In this document: positions 36,487-47,097 of the stretch, in pieces
Layout of the letters: each line of letters opens with the position of its first letter
Position numbering within the stretch: the first letter of the stretch is position 1
Source of the DNA: Microcyclospora pomicola
Lineage: Eukaryota > Ascomycota > Dothideomycetes > Capnodiales
DNA: 64,000 nucleotides
Reading direction: 5' to 3'
Assembly: GCA_002786065.1 (NCBI GenBank)
Contig: NHNY01000012.1
Span: forward strand, 310,001-374,000
Program-made: the position numbers and the translations under genes
Notes under the pieces: generated by a model
Told to the model about the DNA's origin: nothing
Seen by the model: the letters and a program-made list of their open reading frames with translations, nothing else
Database searches by the model: none

Positions 36487-37682
36487 AGTAATCTCGCAGC
36501 TCTTGTGATACTTTAGTGATGCTGTCTCCCCTGCTGGACCGAAGGGGCTTTGGTAGCTTGAATGACCAAAATTGAATCTATAGCTGAGCGACCGCTACGA
36601 TCACCTGGATACCTCTATGCTGCGCACGTGGTCGTTTGGGTGACATTGTTGTCATAGTGCCCGATGTCTTATACTGCTCGTTCTGCAGCTTTTTATAAAG
36701 CTTTGGTCTAGGGGCCCGGGAATTGTAGCTGGATCATCCACCATCGTGGACGTTTAAGCACCTATGCGAGCTCATCTGGCTTGTATTAGCTAGAGTGCTG
36801 GTATGAGGTTCTCCTTGCCCCGGATGCTGCGGAAACGTGGACATTCAAGTCCCTATATGCAGCTCCACTGAACATGTATCTTTCAAGAGATATTAAAGTA
36901 CATCAAGCGGTATGTGCGAAATCTATCCCGCGAAGCCAAGGGTCCCGTCATGTCGGTCGAGCAGCACAAGGTTATCGAGATGGCTGTGGTCATGATGCTC
37001 TTGCTGCACCTTGATGTCTCCAAGCTGCGTTGATGGTCGAGTAGGCAGTTGCTAATATTTTGCATGTTAGGTCAATACCTTAAGGTAGCTAGCTATCCGG
37101 TAGAGCCGATAGGCTTATCAAGGTAGAAGAGCAGTAGTAGCTCGCCTCTTGGGGTCAATGATACCAGATCACACAGGCATGTAGGCTCACGCTGAACGAA
37201 GTCTCGTCTCACCAGCCTCCTCACACGTCCATTCGAGACGTATGGCTTCTGGTGATTGAGGATCCAATCGATACGCATTTAAGCCGATATCATTCCATGG
37301 GAGTTTCGGAGAATCGCCAGAGTCAGAGCAGCGACCGGAACACGTCCCGCGGGGCACGCGATTGTCGTCACTCCATCAACAGAAAAAGGGATTCCAGGGA
37401 CCATTTTCAACGTCACTGACAACGATTGCCACCAACAACCCTTGGAAACTCTCTTTCACAACAATTCCCATCATCAATTCGTCGAGATGCGTCGACATGT
37501 TCGCTGCATGTCACCTAGAGCTATTGACGTCACACGCGCGGTAGACATTCGAAGAAAGACAATGATGGTCGCTCTGCTAAACTCCTAACCCCGCCTAGCT
37601 GTAATATATCACTCTCCTACACCCCACTTCCACATTAACGTTCTTCTCTACATTCCCTTCCTTGTCTCATATCCTACTCATC
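36487..37682. other. Intergenic, 1.2 kb
   Basis: Contains the GH125 3' flank and the promoter of the dehydrogenase gene, whose last 80 bases before the ATG are CT-rich. A perfect 12 bp palindrome TACCTTAAGGTA lies at 37076-37087. No gene was recognised. Confidence 0.45.
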
Positions 37683-38644
37683 ATGGCCCCTCAAGTTTTC
37701 TTCATCACAGGCACTTCCACCGGTTTCGGTGCGGAACTGGTCAAGAAAGCGCTCAAGGAGGGTGACAAAGTCATTGCTACGGCTCGCAATAGTTCCAAGC
37801 TCTCCTTCGAGGGCACCAAGGACAACTACCTCGCCGTCGATTGCGATGTGACGGATCAGAAGTATGTGTTGAATGAGTCAGACGCTTGAAAGTTTGAAGC
37901 TCACAGCTGGATAGGTCTATCGATGCCGCATTCGAGAAAGGTCTCGCCGCGTTCGGCCGCATCGACGTTGTCGTCAACAACGCCGGCTACGGTCTTTCCG
38001 GAGAGTTCGAATCGTTGTCGGAGAAGCAGCTCCGCACTCAGATGGAGGTCAACTTCTTCGGCTTGCTGAACGTGACGCGGGAAGCCCTGACGGTGATGCG
38101 GGAGAAGAACCAGCCTGCGGGCGGACGAATCTTGCAGGTCACTTCGATCGGTGGTCAAAAAGGTGTCCCCACCTTTTCCATCTACTGCGCCTCCAAGTGG
38201 GCCGTCGAAGGCTTCACCGAGGCGTTGCAGCAGGAGCTCAAGCCGGAGTGGGGCATCAAGCTCACCAACATTGAGCCTGGCGGATTCCGTACTGATTGGG
38301 CTGGACGCAGCATGGTAGGCCGACGAATGCCTTGTAACATCGGCCATTCCATCAGCTAACACATCAAACAGATCTTCGGCGAGAACAAGAACCCAGCCTA
38401 CGACCACATCAACGCCAAGGAGCAAATGGGCAAGCGCAATGGCACCCAGGCTGGCGACCCCGTCAAGGGCGCGAGAGCCATGTGGGAGGTCGCGAAGATG
38501 GAGGACCCGCCACTCCGCCTGGTCATCGGCTCTGATGCGCACACCGGTATGATGAAGAAGATCTCCGACTACAAGGACAACTACGAGAAGTACGCCGACC
38601 TTGCCAACTCGACCGACGTTGACGGCTACGAGCGCCCATCATAG
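37683..38644 (+). CDS. Short-chain dehydrogenase/reductase, classical type
   Basis: A 283 aa NAD(P)-dependent oxidoreductase of unknown substrate. Three exons (37683-37861, 37915-38314, 38372-38644) are joined by 53 and 57 nt introns with GTATGT/TAG and GTAGGC/CAG ends. The N terminus carries the cofactor motif T-G-T-S-T-G-F-G (TGxxxGxG), followed by N-N-A-G-Y-G. The catalytic triad is Ser in V-T-S-I-G-G and Y-C-A-S-K, and E-P-G-G-F-R-T-D follows it. This pattern fits the large fungal group annotated as retinol dehydrogenase-like or oxidoreductase. Its stop is 75 bp from the stop of the convergent NTF2-like gene, so their 3' UTRs probably overlap. The substrate cannot be told from sequence. 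Confidence 0.93.
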
Positions 38645-38719
38645 ATTTGATATCATCACGATCGACCACGAAAAAATAAATGTATGAAATATAATCATAA
38701 TAGACATGATCACGCGAAA

Positions 38720-39220
38720 TCAATTCTTCATGTCTACCACCATCTCCTTCGCTCGATCCACCACCCCTCTATCATAATAATTTTGCAGCTCGCGGAACTG
38801 CCACCCCTCCCACCCCGCCCCCTCATCCGCCTTGCCTACCAAATACACAAAGCTCTGCGGCACATCTACCTTCCGCTCCCCAGCGACATCCACCCATAGC
38901 GTCGTCAACAGCGTCAGATGGATCTCATGCGCCCCCGCCTCATCGTTCGACAACACGATCAGCGACAGCACCTCGCGCGTCACCTTGGGAAACCCGCCGT
39001 ACAGCGTGCCGACGTACTCCCAGACGCTCACGCCCGCCGGCAGCAGACTGGCGTCCGGCTGCACGACGCGGCAGTCTGCGGCGTAGTAGCGGTGCGCCGG
39101 CGTGGTGGCGAAGTGCTGCGTGAAGTCGCGCTGGTAGGCTGCGTACCAGCGCAGGATGGGCGAGGCGGCGATGGCGGCCGGGGGCGGGAGGCCGTGGAAG
39201 GCGAGGGTGGTGACGGGCAT
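38720..39220 (-). CDS. NTF2/SnoaL-like small protein
   Basis: A single-exon 166 aa protein. Its composition and layout (R-W-Y-A-A-Y-Q-R-D-F near residue 25, then C-R-V-V-Q-P-D-A-S-L-L and the W-E-Y-V-G block, then beta-rich sequence with L-T-L-L-T-T-L-W-V-D) fit an NTF2-like or SnoaL-like cone fold, used as isomerases/cyclases or simply as binding domains. The 5' half is very GC-rich. It is convergent with the dehydrogenase gene and divergent from the Zn2Cys6 regulator. The fold call is by eye, without a profile search. Confidence 0.6.
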   Translation of the reverse strand: MPVTTLAFHGLPPPAAIAASPILRWYAAYQRDFTQHFATTPAHRYYAADCRVVQPDASLLPAGVSVWEYVGTLYGGFPKVTREVLSLIVLSNDEAGAHEIHLTLLTTLWVDVAGERKVDVPQSFVYLVGKADEGAGWEGWQFRELQNYYDRGVVDRAKEMVVDMKN

Positions 39221-39895
39221 TGTTGCGGATTCTTATAGCTTGTGTATGATCAAGAATGGGATGAGAGTCCGGAGGTGATAGAGTTCGATGATAAGCTTTA
39301 CCTTTCGCTCTGATTGTATATCGGGTTTGGTCGATAGCACAGTTGGCTATTCTAATCGATGTGAGATACTTTGATAAGCCCACAGGACGTCAGTTACATG
39401 CACCGAGCTGTGCAGATATCCATCAGCTAAGATTATGCATGTTTCAGTCATGTACCTTGCTGCACATCAGCTCGGCATAAATCTCAGTTGTGCACATTCA
39501 CATCCGAGACGGCTCTTTCAAGGACGGTCACGTGTCGAGGGTTCGATAGCCGGCAAGTGAGGGGAAGTAACATGCCACGGTACAGTCTGCACGGATGGGC
39601 GGGCGGTCCTTTTTTACGAATTGGACAGACTGCAGCGACAGGAGGATACCCATCAAACGTCTGCAAGCACAAGAGAAATTAACGTGAGGGTTTGCGAAAC
39701 TCTGCGTGCGTCCCCTTCCACCCGCATTACTCTAGCCAACTCTATACCACGGACCAACCTGGCCTGCCACGAGCTTCCCCACGAACGCCTTGACTGGAAG
39801 CGGATATAATCCTGGACGACAGCAACGACGACATATTCCCGTGCAGCTCGCGTCGTGCACCCCGTATCTACTTATTCCCCATCGCCGGATGACCC
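39221..39895. promoter_or_regulatory. Divergent promoter region, NTF2-like/Zn2Cys6
   Basis: Shared upstream region of 675 bp. No RNA gene was found; the GGGTTCGATAGCC string near 39538 resembles a tRNA B box, but there is no A box or stem structure with it. Confidence 0.4.
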
Positions 39896-41908
39896 ATGGA
39901 CGTCGACGACGACGCGACCTTGGCGATTGACACTTCTCTGCCCACCGCCGATGGCCTGTCCGACCTCGTCTCGGCGTCGACATTCGACGATCTTGATGTT
40001 GCCGGCGATGTGTCGAAGACCGACCTGAAGGCCGACGACGGCAACAGCACCGTGCCGGAACCCAATGGCCTTCGGAAGCCTGCCAAGCCGAAGCAAAAGC
40101 GCAACAAGCCGACGCTGTCGTGCTTGGAGTGCGTGGAACGGAAGACGAAATGTGATCGTGGACGACCATGTCTGGCCTGCGCCAAACGGCAGAGCGCGTG
40201 CGAGTACACCGCCGTGGCCATCATGATCGCGTCGACGGAGCGGAAGAACAGCGTCTCCAAAGCTCGATCGACCACGAAGCCGTCGAGCAAGCTCCGGAAA
40301 GCCAGTTTCGCCTCCTCCACGCTTCCGGTCTTCTCGCCCACCTCGGACTCTGGATGGGGCTCGAATGGTCGTCGAAGACACCGGAAATCGTGGTCTTCGA
40401 GTGGCGGTTCGCCTCCGTTACTGCTCTCCCATGCTCCGTATTCCAAATCATCACCCTCGAATGTCTTTGGTGTTGGCTCCCAGCATCCCTTCTCCAACTA
40501 CTGGACCTGCCAAGGTGGTCTGCCGGAAGTCATCAGCGTCTTGCCTTCGAAAGATCAGGCGGACATTCTGATCGCAAAGTACTTTGAGGCGGTCGATCCG
40601 ATGTTACCCTTCCTCCATCGACAGTCTTTCTACGCCGACTACGAGCGGTTCTGGAACCTTTCAACAGAGGAGAAGAACGAGACGGATGCTTCGTACATGG
40701 CTCTGCATTACACCATGTACGCCCTCGGGACTCAATTCATGGAGTTCCCGTCCTATGACGAGCGATCTCAGACTGCCGAGTTCTACGCGTCGGCGGCAAA
40801 TCAGTCTCTACGCATATATTCTTACCTCAATCGAACGTCAATGCGAGCGATACAGGCCATGTTACTAATGTCTTATTTTCTGATGAACGACCACCATGCC
40901 TCTGATGCCTACGCTTGGGCTGGTATTCACTTGCGTCAGGCCTACGCGATGCGACTCAACCGCGATCCGGATGTAGTGGTCCCTGAAGCATCAGTATTGG
41001 AGAAACAGCAGCGCAGGAAGCTGTGGCAGGCAGTCTTCTTCCACGACACATCTCTCACAGTTCTCCTGAAGCTACCACCAACCGCCACACACAGCGATGT
41101 CCCCGTCGAGTCCTTATCAGACGAAAACGAACTCAGCACAGACGGCCCCGACACCTGCCTGGGAGTGCAATCACGCGTGGAAAATCTCATGAGCATCAAC
41201 GTCATCGCTCCTCAGAGCAGCGAACCACCGGTGCCGCCCCAACCACACCACATCGTCGACCCCGCGACGATGCAAAACGACGTCGGCTTCATGCGTGCCA
41301 TGTGGCACCTGGGCAACATGGTGCAAGAGAACTTCTCCTCGCCAACCTCCCTCTCGCTCCCACTCGCCAACAGCCCGCGGCAGAAAGAGGCGCTGATCGC
41401 CGGCTTCAAGCGGCTCTACAAGTCCTTCCCCGCGCATCTGACCATGCTCGACTACACAACCCTGCAGCAGCAGAGCGGCCAGTACCCGCGCGCCGTCCGC
41501 CAGAACCTCTCCTTAACAAGCAACTACTTCCACTGCCTGATGCTGCTGCACGCGTCCGAGAACACGGCGGCAGGCGTGACGTGCAACGCGCTCGAGACGC
41601 TGCGCACCGCGCACGAAGCGCTGTGGGCCTTCTTCAAGCTGTGGGCGCTCTTCGAGCACGAGGCGGGCGTGTGGTGGGTGTTCCAGCACCGCGCGTTCGA
41701 GGAGTCGCTGCTGGTCGCGCACCTGCTGGCCGAGCCGCCGCCGCGCGCGCCCGCCGGCGACGTCGTCGTCGACCAGAGCACCTACGACCAGGCCAAGGAC
41801 GACATCGTGCGCATGATGGAGATCATGGAGCGCTACGGCGGCGGGCTCGGCATGCACAAGACGCGCAAGGAGGTGTTGCATGAGGCGTTCAAGAAGATCG
41901 CCGTGTGA
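39896..41908 (+). CDS. Zn2Cys6 transcription factor with fungal_trans-type domain
   Basis: A single-exon gene for a 670 aa regulator. The binuclear zinc cluster is at residues 76-102: Cys76, 79, 86, 92, 95 and 102, in the spacing C-x2-C-x6-C-x5-C-x2-C-x6-C. It is preceded by a basic run K-P-K-Q-K-R-N-K. A Ser-rich linker runs to about 200. The middle homology region begins near residue 225 (M-L-P-F-L-H-R-Q-S-F-Y-A-D-Y) and continues through L-L-M-S-Y-F-L-M-N-D to A-Y-A-M-R-L-N-R-D-P. The 3' third has very high GC and long antisense open frames, which are shadows. The target genes are unknown; the neighbouring dehydrogenase and NTF2-like genes are candidates by position only. Confidence 0.93.
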   Translation: MDVDDDATLAIDTSLPTADGLSDLVSASTFDDLDVAGDVSKTDLKADDGNSTVPEPNGLRKPAKPKQKRNKPTLSCLECVERKTKCDRGRPCLACAKRQSACEYTAVAIMIASTERKNSVSKARSTTKPSSKLRKASFASSTLPVFSPTSDSGWGSNGRRRHRKSWSSSGGSPPLLLSHAPYSKSSPSNVFGVGSQHPFSNYWTCQGGLPEVISVLPSKDQADILIAKYFEAVDPMLPFLHRQSFYADYERFWNLSTEEKNETDASYMALHYTMYALGTQFMEFPSYDERSQTAEFYASAANQSLRIYSYLNRTSMRAIQAMLLMSYFLMNDHHASDAYAWAGIHLRQAYAMRLNRDPDVVVPEASVLEKQQRRKLWQAVFFHDTSLTVLLKLPPTATHSDVPVESLSDENELSTDGPDTCLGVQSRVENLMSINVIAPQSSEPPVPPQPHHIVDPATMQNDVGFMRAMWHLGNMVQENFSSPTSLSLPLANSPRQKEALIAGFKRLYKSFPAHLTMLDYTTLQQQSGQYPRAVRQNLSLTSNYFHCLMLLHASENTAAGVTCNALETLRTAHEALWAFFKLWALFEHEAGVWWVFQHRAFEESLLVAHLLAEPPPRAPAGDVVVDQSTYDQAKDDIVRMMEIMERYGGGLGMHKTRKEVLHEAFKKIAV

Positions 41909-43005
41909 GTGACTTGCGGGTCTACCTGGTTGTTGTTGTATTTGTCGATGTTGATGCAAGATGTCGTCAGTCCACGAAGAAATGAGAATTTGAATCTGGA
42001 ATCGGTACAGGGCCGTCACGAGCGCAAAACCCGCTTGATGATTTCTCTACCTTAGCATTGAGTGAATATTCCAACACTCGCCGCGATCAATGGATCGCGC
42101 GGGCAAATGGCACGATGTATAGTTCCGTTTTTCTATATATACCATGTGTACATAATGAAGCATGAAAGCTTGTACCCAGATATGCCGGTCATCAAGTTCA
42201 AGCACTTCAAGTAAGTTAGTTCATTGCGGTGGTAGATCTTCAACGCCCCGTCTAATCCCCTCCTACGTATTACGAACAAATGGGACGAGTTCAGAAGTAC
42301 CACTCAAGGCACGGAACGCGAGGCATTGAGATATACCTATTCCAAAGGCCGGAATTGGAGTGGCACAGAGTACCATCATCACCACGATCATCATATCAAC
42401 ACCGAAGTACAAATATCAATCATTAGACTCCACGACTACCACCTGTGAGAAGCCCTCCTCAAATCGGAAGGAAACAGATAAATGAATGAAAAATGGTTCA
42501 ACTTTCAGGATATATCTCGTTGCCACTCCCACCGACTGACCGAGACATATGGACACGACCGGGAAGGAGACAAAAGTGGCACTACCTCAAGCTCTTGGGG
42601 GGGAATATATGCGCAAGCGAGCGCGCGCGCAAGAGACTAAAACAACCGGCAGACTTTTTTTGCACATGGGTATACTGTGGCAGAAAGCAGAAAGCAGAAA
42701 GCACCTGACAAGCAAGGAAGCAAGCAAGCAAGCAACATCTCCCCCAAGATGAAAAAGGCAGGCATCGAAACAGGTTGTGAGATCTCCTGCGCCAAGGACC
42801 CAGAGGTGAAGGATAATGTCCGTTGAACATGTGTTTTCGCCACCATCGACCAATCGAAGCAGAAGCAGAAAAGGTAAGAATCGTATTGCGTGAAGATGAA
42901 GATATCGGAACGCAGAGAAGAAGAAAGGAAGAGGTCGCGAGAACAGACCCCGAGACCAGCTCTTCTCTCGTGACGCGCTCATAAGCCGGGACGCAGAAGA
43001 TCGTA
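41909..43005. other. Intergenic between convergent genes, 1.1 kb
   Basis: Contains the 3' flanks of the Zn2Cys6 and KH genes. Simple repeats are visible: a GCGCGC run near 42620, GCAGAAA units near 42680-42700 and GCAA units near 42717-42733. No coding feature was seen. Confidence 0.45.
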
Positions 43006-46000
43006 TCAACGGGGAGGCCCAATCGGGGCCGGGTATCCTGAGGTATTGTTTGAAGCAGCGGCAGCGGTGGAAGCATTCATCGCAGTGGTGGAATTGGTAG
43101 CCGGAGCAGGTCGGGCAGTAGGGGCAGCAGCAGGCATGTCGCCATCAAGCGCGCGGGCCTGAGCATCGTACTTAGGCGTTGTGTCACCTGGGGCGCTCGG
43201 CGCGAAGGGTGACTTCGCCAAGACAGTGCTGCTGCCATTCTGATTGACCATGCCTAGGCCGGGTATCATAGGCGTGTTCAGTGAAGTCGTGGATGCGTTA
43301 TTGTTAGCGCCAAACGGAAATTTCGTTTCAAATGCGCCAGAAAGGGAGGTGGAAGATGTATTGGGGCGAGAGACGGAGGCGCCGAAGCTGCCCCAGCCGT
43401 TGCCGTGGGTGGAGCCACTGGAAGTATGGCTGTGAAGATTGTTGGTGTCATGGTCTAGGTCGATGCCAGAGTCGTTCCATGGATTGCGGTACCCAGAGTC
43501 GCGGCTCTCCATACTGACGAGTGACGCCTTCGATGCATTGGACGAAGCATGCATGAAGAGCGAGCCAGGTGAGTTGGAGCCATTCTTGCGTCGTCGATCG
43601 ATGAAGGACGAGAAGGACGACATACTTCCAGGCTTGCGAAGCTTGTCAAAGATGGAACGGGGACCGGCATCTTCGCCGAACGTAGCATGCGTAGGGGATT
43701 CGCGGGTGACCGGAGGTTCGGCGCGTTGCAAAAGCTTTGATTCGAAGAATGGCATGTTGTCCTCGAAAGAGTCAGATTTGGGACGAGGGATAGCGCCTTT
43801 CACATTTTCTGCCTCTAGACCGCGAGCGATGAGAGGTAGAAGCAGGAAATCGATAGCGTCCTTGAGACCACCAGCGTTGTTGCGAGTGTAGTTCAGGACC
43901 AGTTTTTCGATGAGGAGCTCCTGGTCACCGTGCTTCTCGTAGTGGGGTTCGCTGACCGTCACCTCAACGACGTACTGGTCCTTGAGTTTCTGCGAGTATG
44001 CCTGGCGACACTCATCGGAGGTCAAGAACTTGCGAAGCTCATCCGAACTGGGGAATTCGATTTCGTGGGTTTCTGGTACCATGCCCTTGATGATGTCAGT
44101 TCACGAGCTTCAGTTGAACAAGATGAGGTATTCCGACTTACCAAGAACTCATCAACCGCTTGAGGGACCTGATATTCTGGCCCGGATACCGTGATGATAT
44201 CGCTCGCCTGCTCAGTGCTCGGGAAAGTGATCTTGCAGTTCCATTTCTTCTCAAGCTCTTCAATCTCGGGCATACGAGTGATCAGTTCACGGTGATACAG
44301 GCGATCGACGGGAATTTGCTCGGACACAAACTCGGCATCGACCTTCTCCACCATATCCATGATCTCTTGCTTGACGAGCTCCAGATTGTCAGCGTTTCGT
44401 GCTGGCGTCCGACAGATGACGTTGTCGACCTTGACATCGTCATCGTCTTTACCGATCCCACCGCGGTCCATGGCGTTGGAGAACTTTACAAAGACGGAGT
44501 ATTTCTTCATGATACGCTGGATGTGCTGACCACCGATACCGATGATACGCTTGTGGTACTGATCTGGGACATGAAAGGATATCGCTGCAGGCATCTCGAG
44601 CTCAACAAGATCAAGGCCGTTCTTCGTAGCTTCGTATTGCGCGCCACGAACATCGATGTAGAAGTTGTACTCGTTGAAGCCATCAAAGACAATCTGGACG
44701 TTGCTTTGGCTCATGATCTTGTTGATCTTACCGTTCTTCTTGCCACTGACAAACTCCTTGTGTTCATTGGCAAGCTCAACCTTGACGCGAAGCGTAGACT
44801 GCGCCTTCTTGACAAAAGGTAAAGTGTTGATAATGGCCATCGCGGCTTTGACGGCGTCATCGCTGCCGTTGATGTGGAAGTTCAGCTTTTCGAAAGTGAT
44901 TTCCGCGCCGGAGTTGATGCAGATATCTGGAAGCATAGCCCGGATGTCCGACGGCGTTGGCTGTCGTTGTGAAGCATCCGTGTGATTGACCCACCAAGTT
45001 GCACTATAAAATTGCCCGGCCAGGCCCATGATTTCGCGCACAGTACGCTCGACATTCAGTATGTCTGTGGCTTGCACACGCAAGGTGCCACTATACTTGC
45101 CGAGCGACGGCAGCAGAACGTATGAGCCGTTGGCCTCGATGATCTTCCGGATCTTGTCCAGTCTTTCCAGCAATATATAGTCAACCTTGCTCGTTGTAAC
45201 GTGGACTTCCTTAACGAAAGTCTTTGTTGTCATGACAAGGTCGTGTAGTCTTTTCTTGGCTTGCATGATGTTGTCCATGGATTCTCCTGTGATGATCACT
45301 TCGTCTCGAGCACGAAGCGGCATCGATCCTGGCGCAGTGTAGCCGAACACAGTCGGAAACAACGGCGGAAAATAAATCGCAGTCCCTGTCGCAGACTCGA
45401 TCATTTTGATATTTCTGCGGTTTCGTCCCGAAATGAGAGTGTGCAGCGACAATTCCAAGCCCATGGTGTCAACCTGACGTTGCAGGATTTGGTCAATCAT
45501 GATCAGAATCCTAGTCTTTGCGTTTTCAGCACTCGCCATGTCACCATAGACTTGAATCTGCAGTCTTTTGTCCATACTCTTCTCCACCGAACGCGGCGCA
45601 TCAGCATCCTTTCTTCTAGATTTTGCCTCCAGCATGAATATGTCGGCTTTCGTCTTGTGGGCGATATCGTCCATGTGGTTGATGATGTCCACTCTGGCGC
45701 TATCTTGGTCGTGGGGAAAGACTATTTCCCGGTCAATATCAATGGATTCGCAGCGCTGTAATCATGTTAGCGACTGTCTAGATGAACTCCCAGACGTTAT
45801 ACACATACCAGTGTGATAGGTGTCTCGTTCAAAATCCGCGAACGCATCCGATGTACCACTTCCGCGTCTCCCGAAATACACACATTCGTCACGAGAGCCG
45901 TCAGAGGTCCTCTTTGCATGCCAGGCACAGGCTTCGGCTTGCTTGAAGTGACGGTCGCGTGTATCCTGTCCAAACCCTCGCTCATCTGCTTGCACAAACT

Positions 46001-46360
46001 GCGCAAGTTCTCTACATTCCGTGTGTGCACCGGCAGGGCATGGTTGGGGACGTCGTCGGGCGCCCCATCGGGATGTATCCAACGATCGTATGAGCCCGGG
46101 CTGCTGTATAGCACATCCTCTCTGTCCGGCGGGCCAGGCAGATTCGAATTGAAGGGCACGTTGAAAGAGAGGTTGACTAATGTCCCAGGCACGGCGGGAT
46201 TTGGGCTCATTGCAGGGCCTGCCAATGACCGTTTGCCGCCTGGTGGAGCGATGGACAGGTCTTGCTGCTGTGTCCTCCCCATGCCGAACCCCATGGAAGG
46301 CGTCATCTTGTCCCAACCATGACGAGCGGCGTGACCGGTGAAATTCGAGATCTTATGCAT
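43006..46360 (-). CDS. Multi-KH-domain RNA-binding protein
   Basis: Three exons (45809-46360, 44142-45755, 43006-44085) with two short phase-0 introns (53 and 56 nt) give about 1081 aa. The central part carries several KH-like repeats, which bind single-stranded RNA. The clearest GxxG loops are G-R-N-R-R-N-I (with I-E-S-A-T-G-T-A-I-Y-F-P-P after it) and G-I-G-G-Q-H-I-Q-R-I-M. Other repeats have degenerate loops, e.g. around D-K-I-R-K-I-I-E-A-N-G. Between them are the linking beta strands (L-Q-I-Q-V-Y-G-D). The last 260 residues are disordered and rich in Ser, Asn, Thr and Ala. The layout suggests the fungal KH family that includes yeast YLL032C, but I am not sure of orthology. Both splice joins restore frame exactly (T-L to R-C-E-S; E-F-L to G-M-V-P). 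Confidence 0.82.
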
Positions 46361-47097
46361 GATACGGAACCCGAGCAGAGGTCGCTGTGCGTGGAATCAC
46401 AGCGGCCCGGAGTAGGACGGCAGTAGATAGACACGAACGGAGGGCTCTGGGGCCAGATGTATAAGGTATGTAGTGAACGTGGTACGTTTTCGAAGACAGA
46501 AAATCAGCCGCAGGTGTAGTCGACAATCAAGTCACCCACCCGTGAGCGGGAATCCGCGTGACGGGAAGAAAAGTAGTTTGGCGTTACGACGCTGTCCTCA
46601 TATCATCGGCGACGAAGTAACAAAGCAAGGTAGGCGGATGGAGAAGGTGGAAATGGCTGGTGATTCTAGCAGTGGTGGTGTTCTGGTCAGCGCGGGAGGT
46701 ATCGCGAAGCCTGCAGTAGTTGGCATTCGAGTTGCCTCAGCCATGATCCAAGCTCGGGTCCCGTCCACTGTCACGTGCAAGCATAGACACGGCAATTTGC
46801 ATGCGCTATAGCATAATTGTAAGATACATGTCTATGAGTGCATTTGTGATGCTCTACACGCGCAGCGGTGTTACACGATGAACGTGTAAAGACTGTTATT
46901 CCAGATATCTACGCTACAGAAATCCCATGTGAAAGACGTTGGCAGAAGCATATGCAAGTACGTAGCTCAAGGAGCTTTGGCACCCAATTAAGATCTGCAT
47001 GATGCTGTATTCAAACAACTATTTTACAAGATGACCATTTTTCTCCAGGCAGGGGTCTCTCCATCAAAATATCTGCGTATGCCAAGCAGTTGAGGCG
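46361..47097. other. Intergenic, 737 bp
   Basis: Upstream region of the KH gene and 3' flank of the next minus-strand gene. No coding or structural feature was seen. Confidence 0.4.

Noticed and set aside
39530-39555. GGGTTCGATAGCC string like a tRNA B box
   Set aside because: No A box at a suitable distance and no cloverleaf.
41023-41883. 286-codon frame within the Zn2Cys6 gene
   Set aside because: Extremely Arg/Ala-rich out-of-frame reading of a GC-rich coding region.
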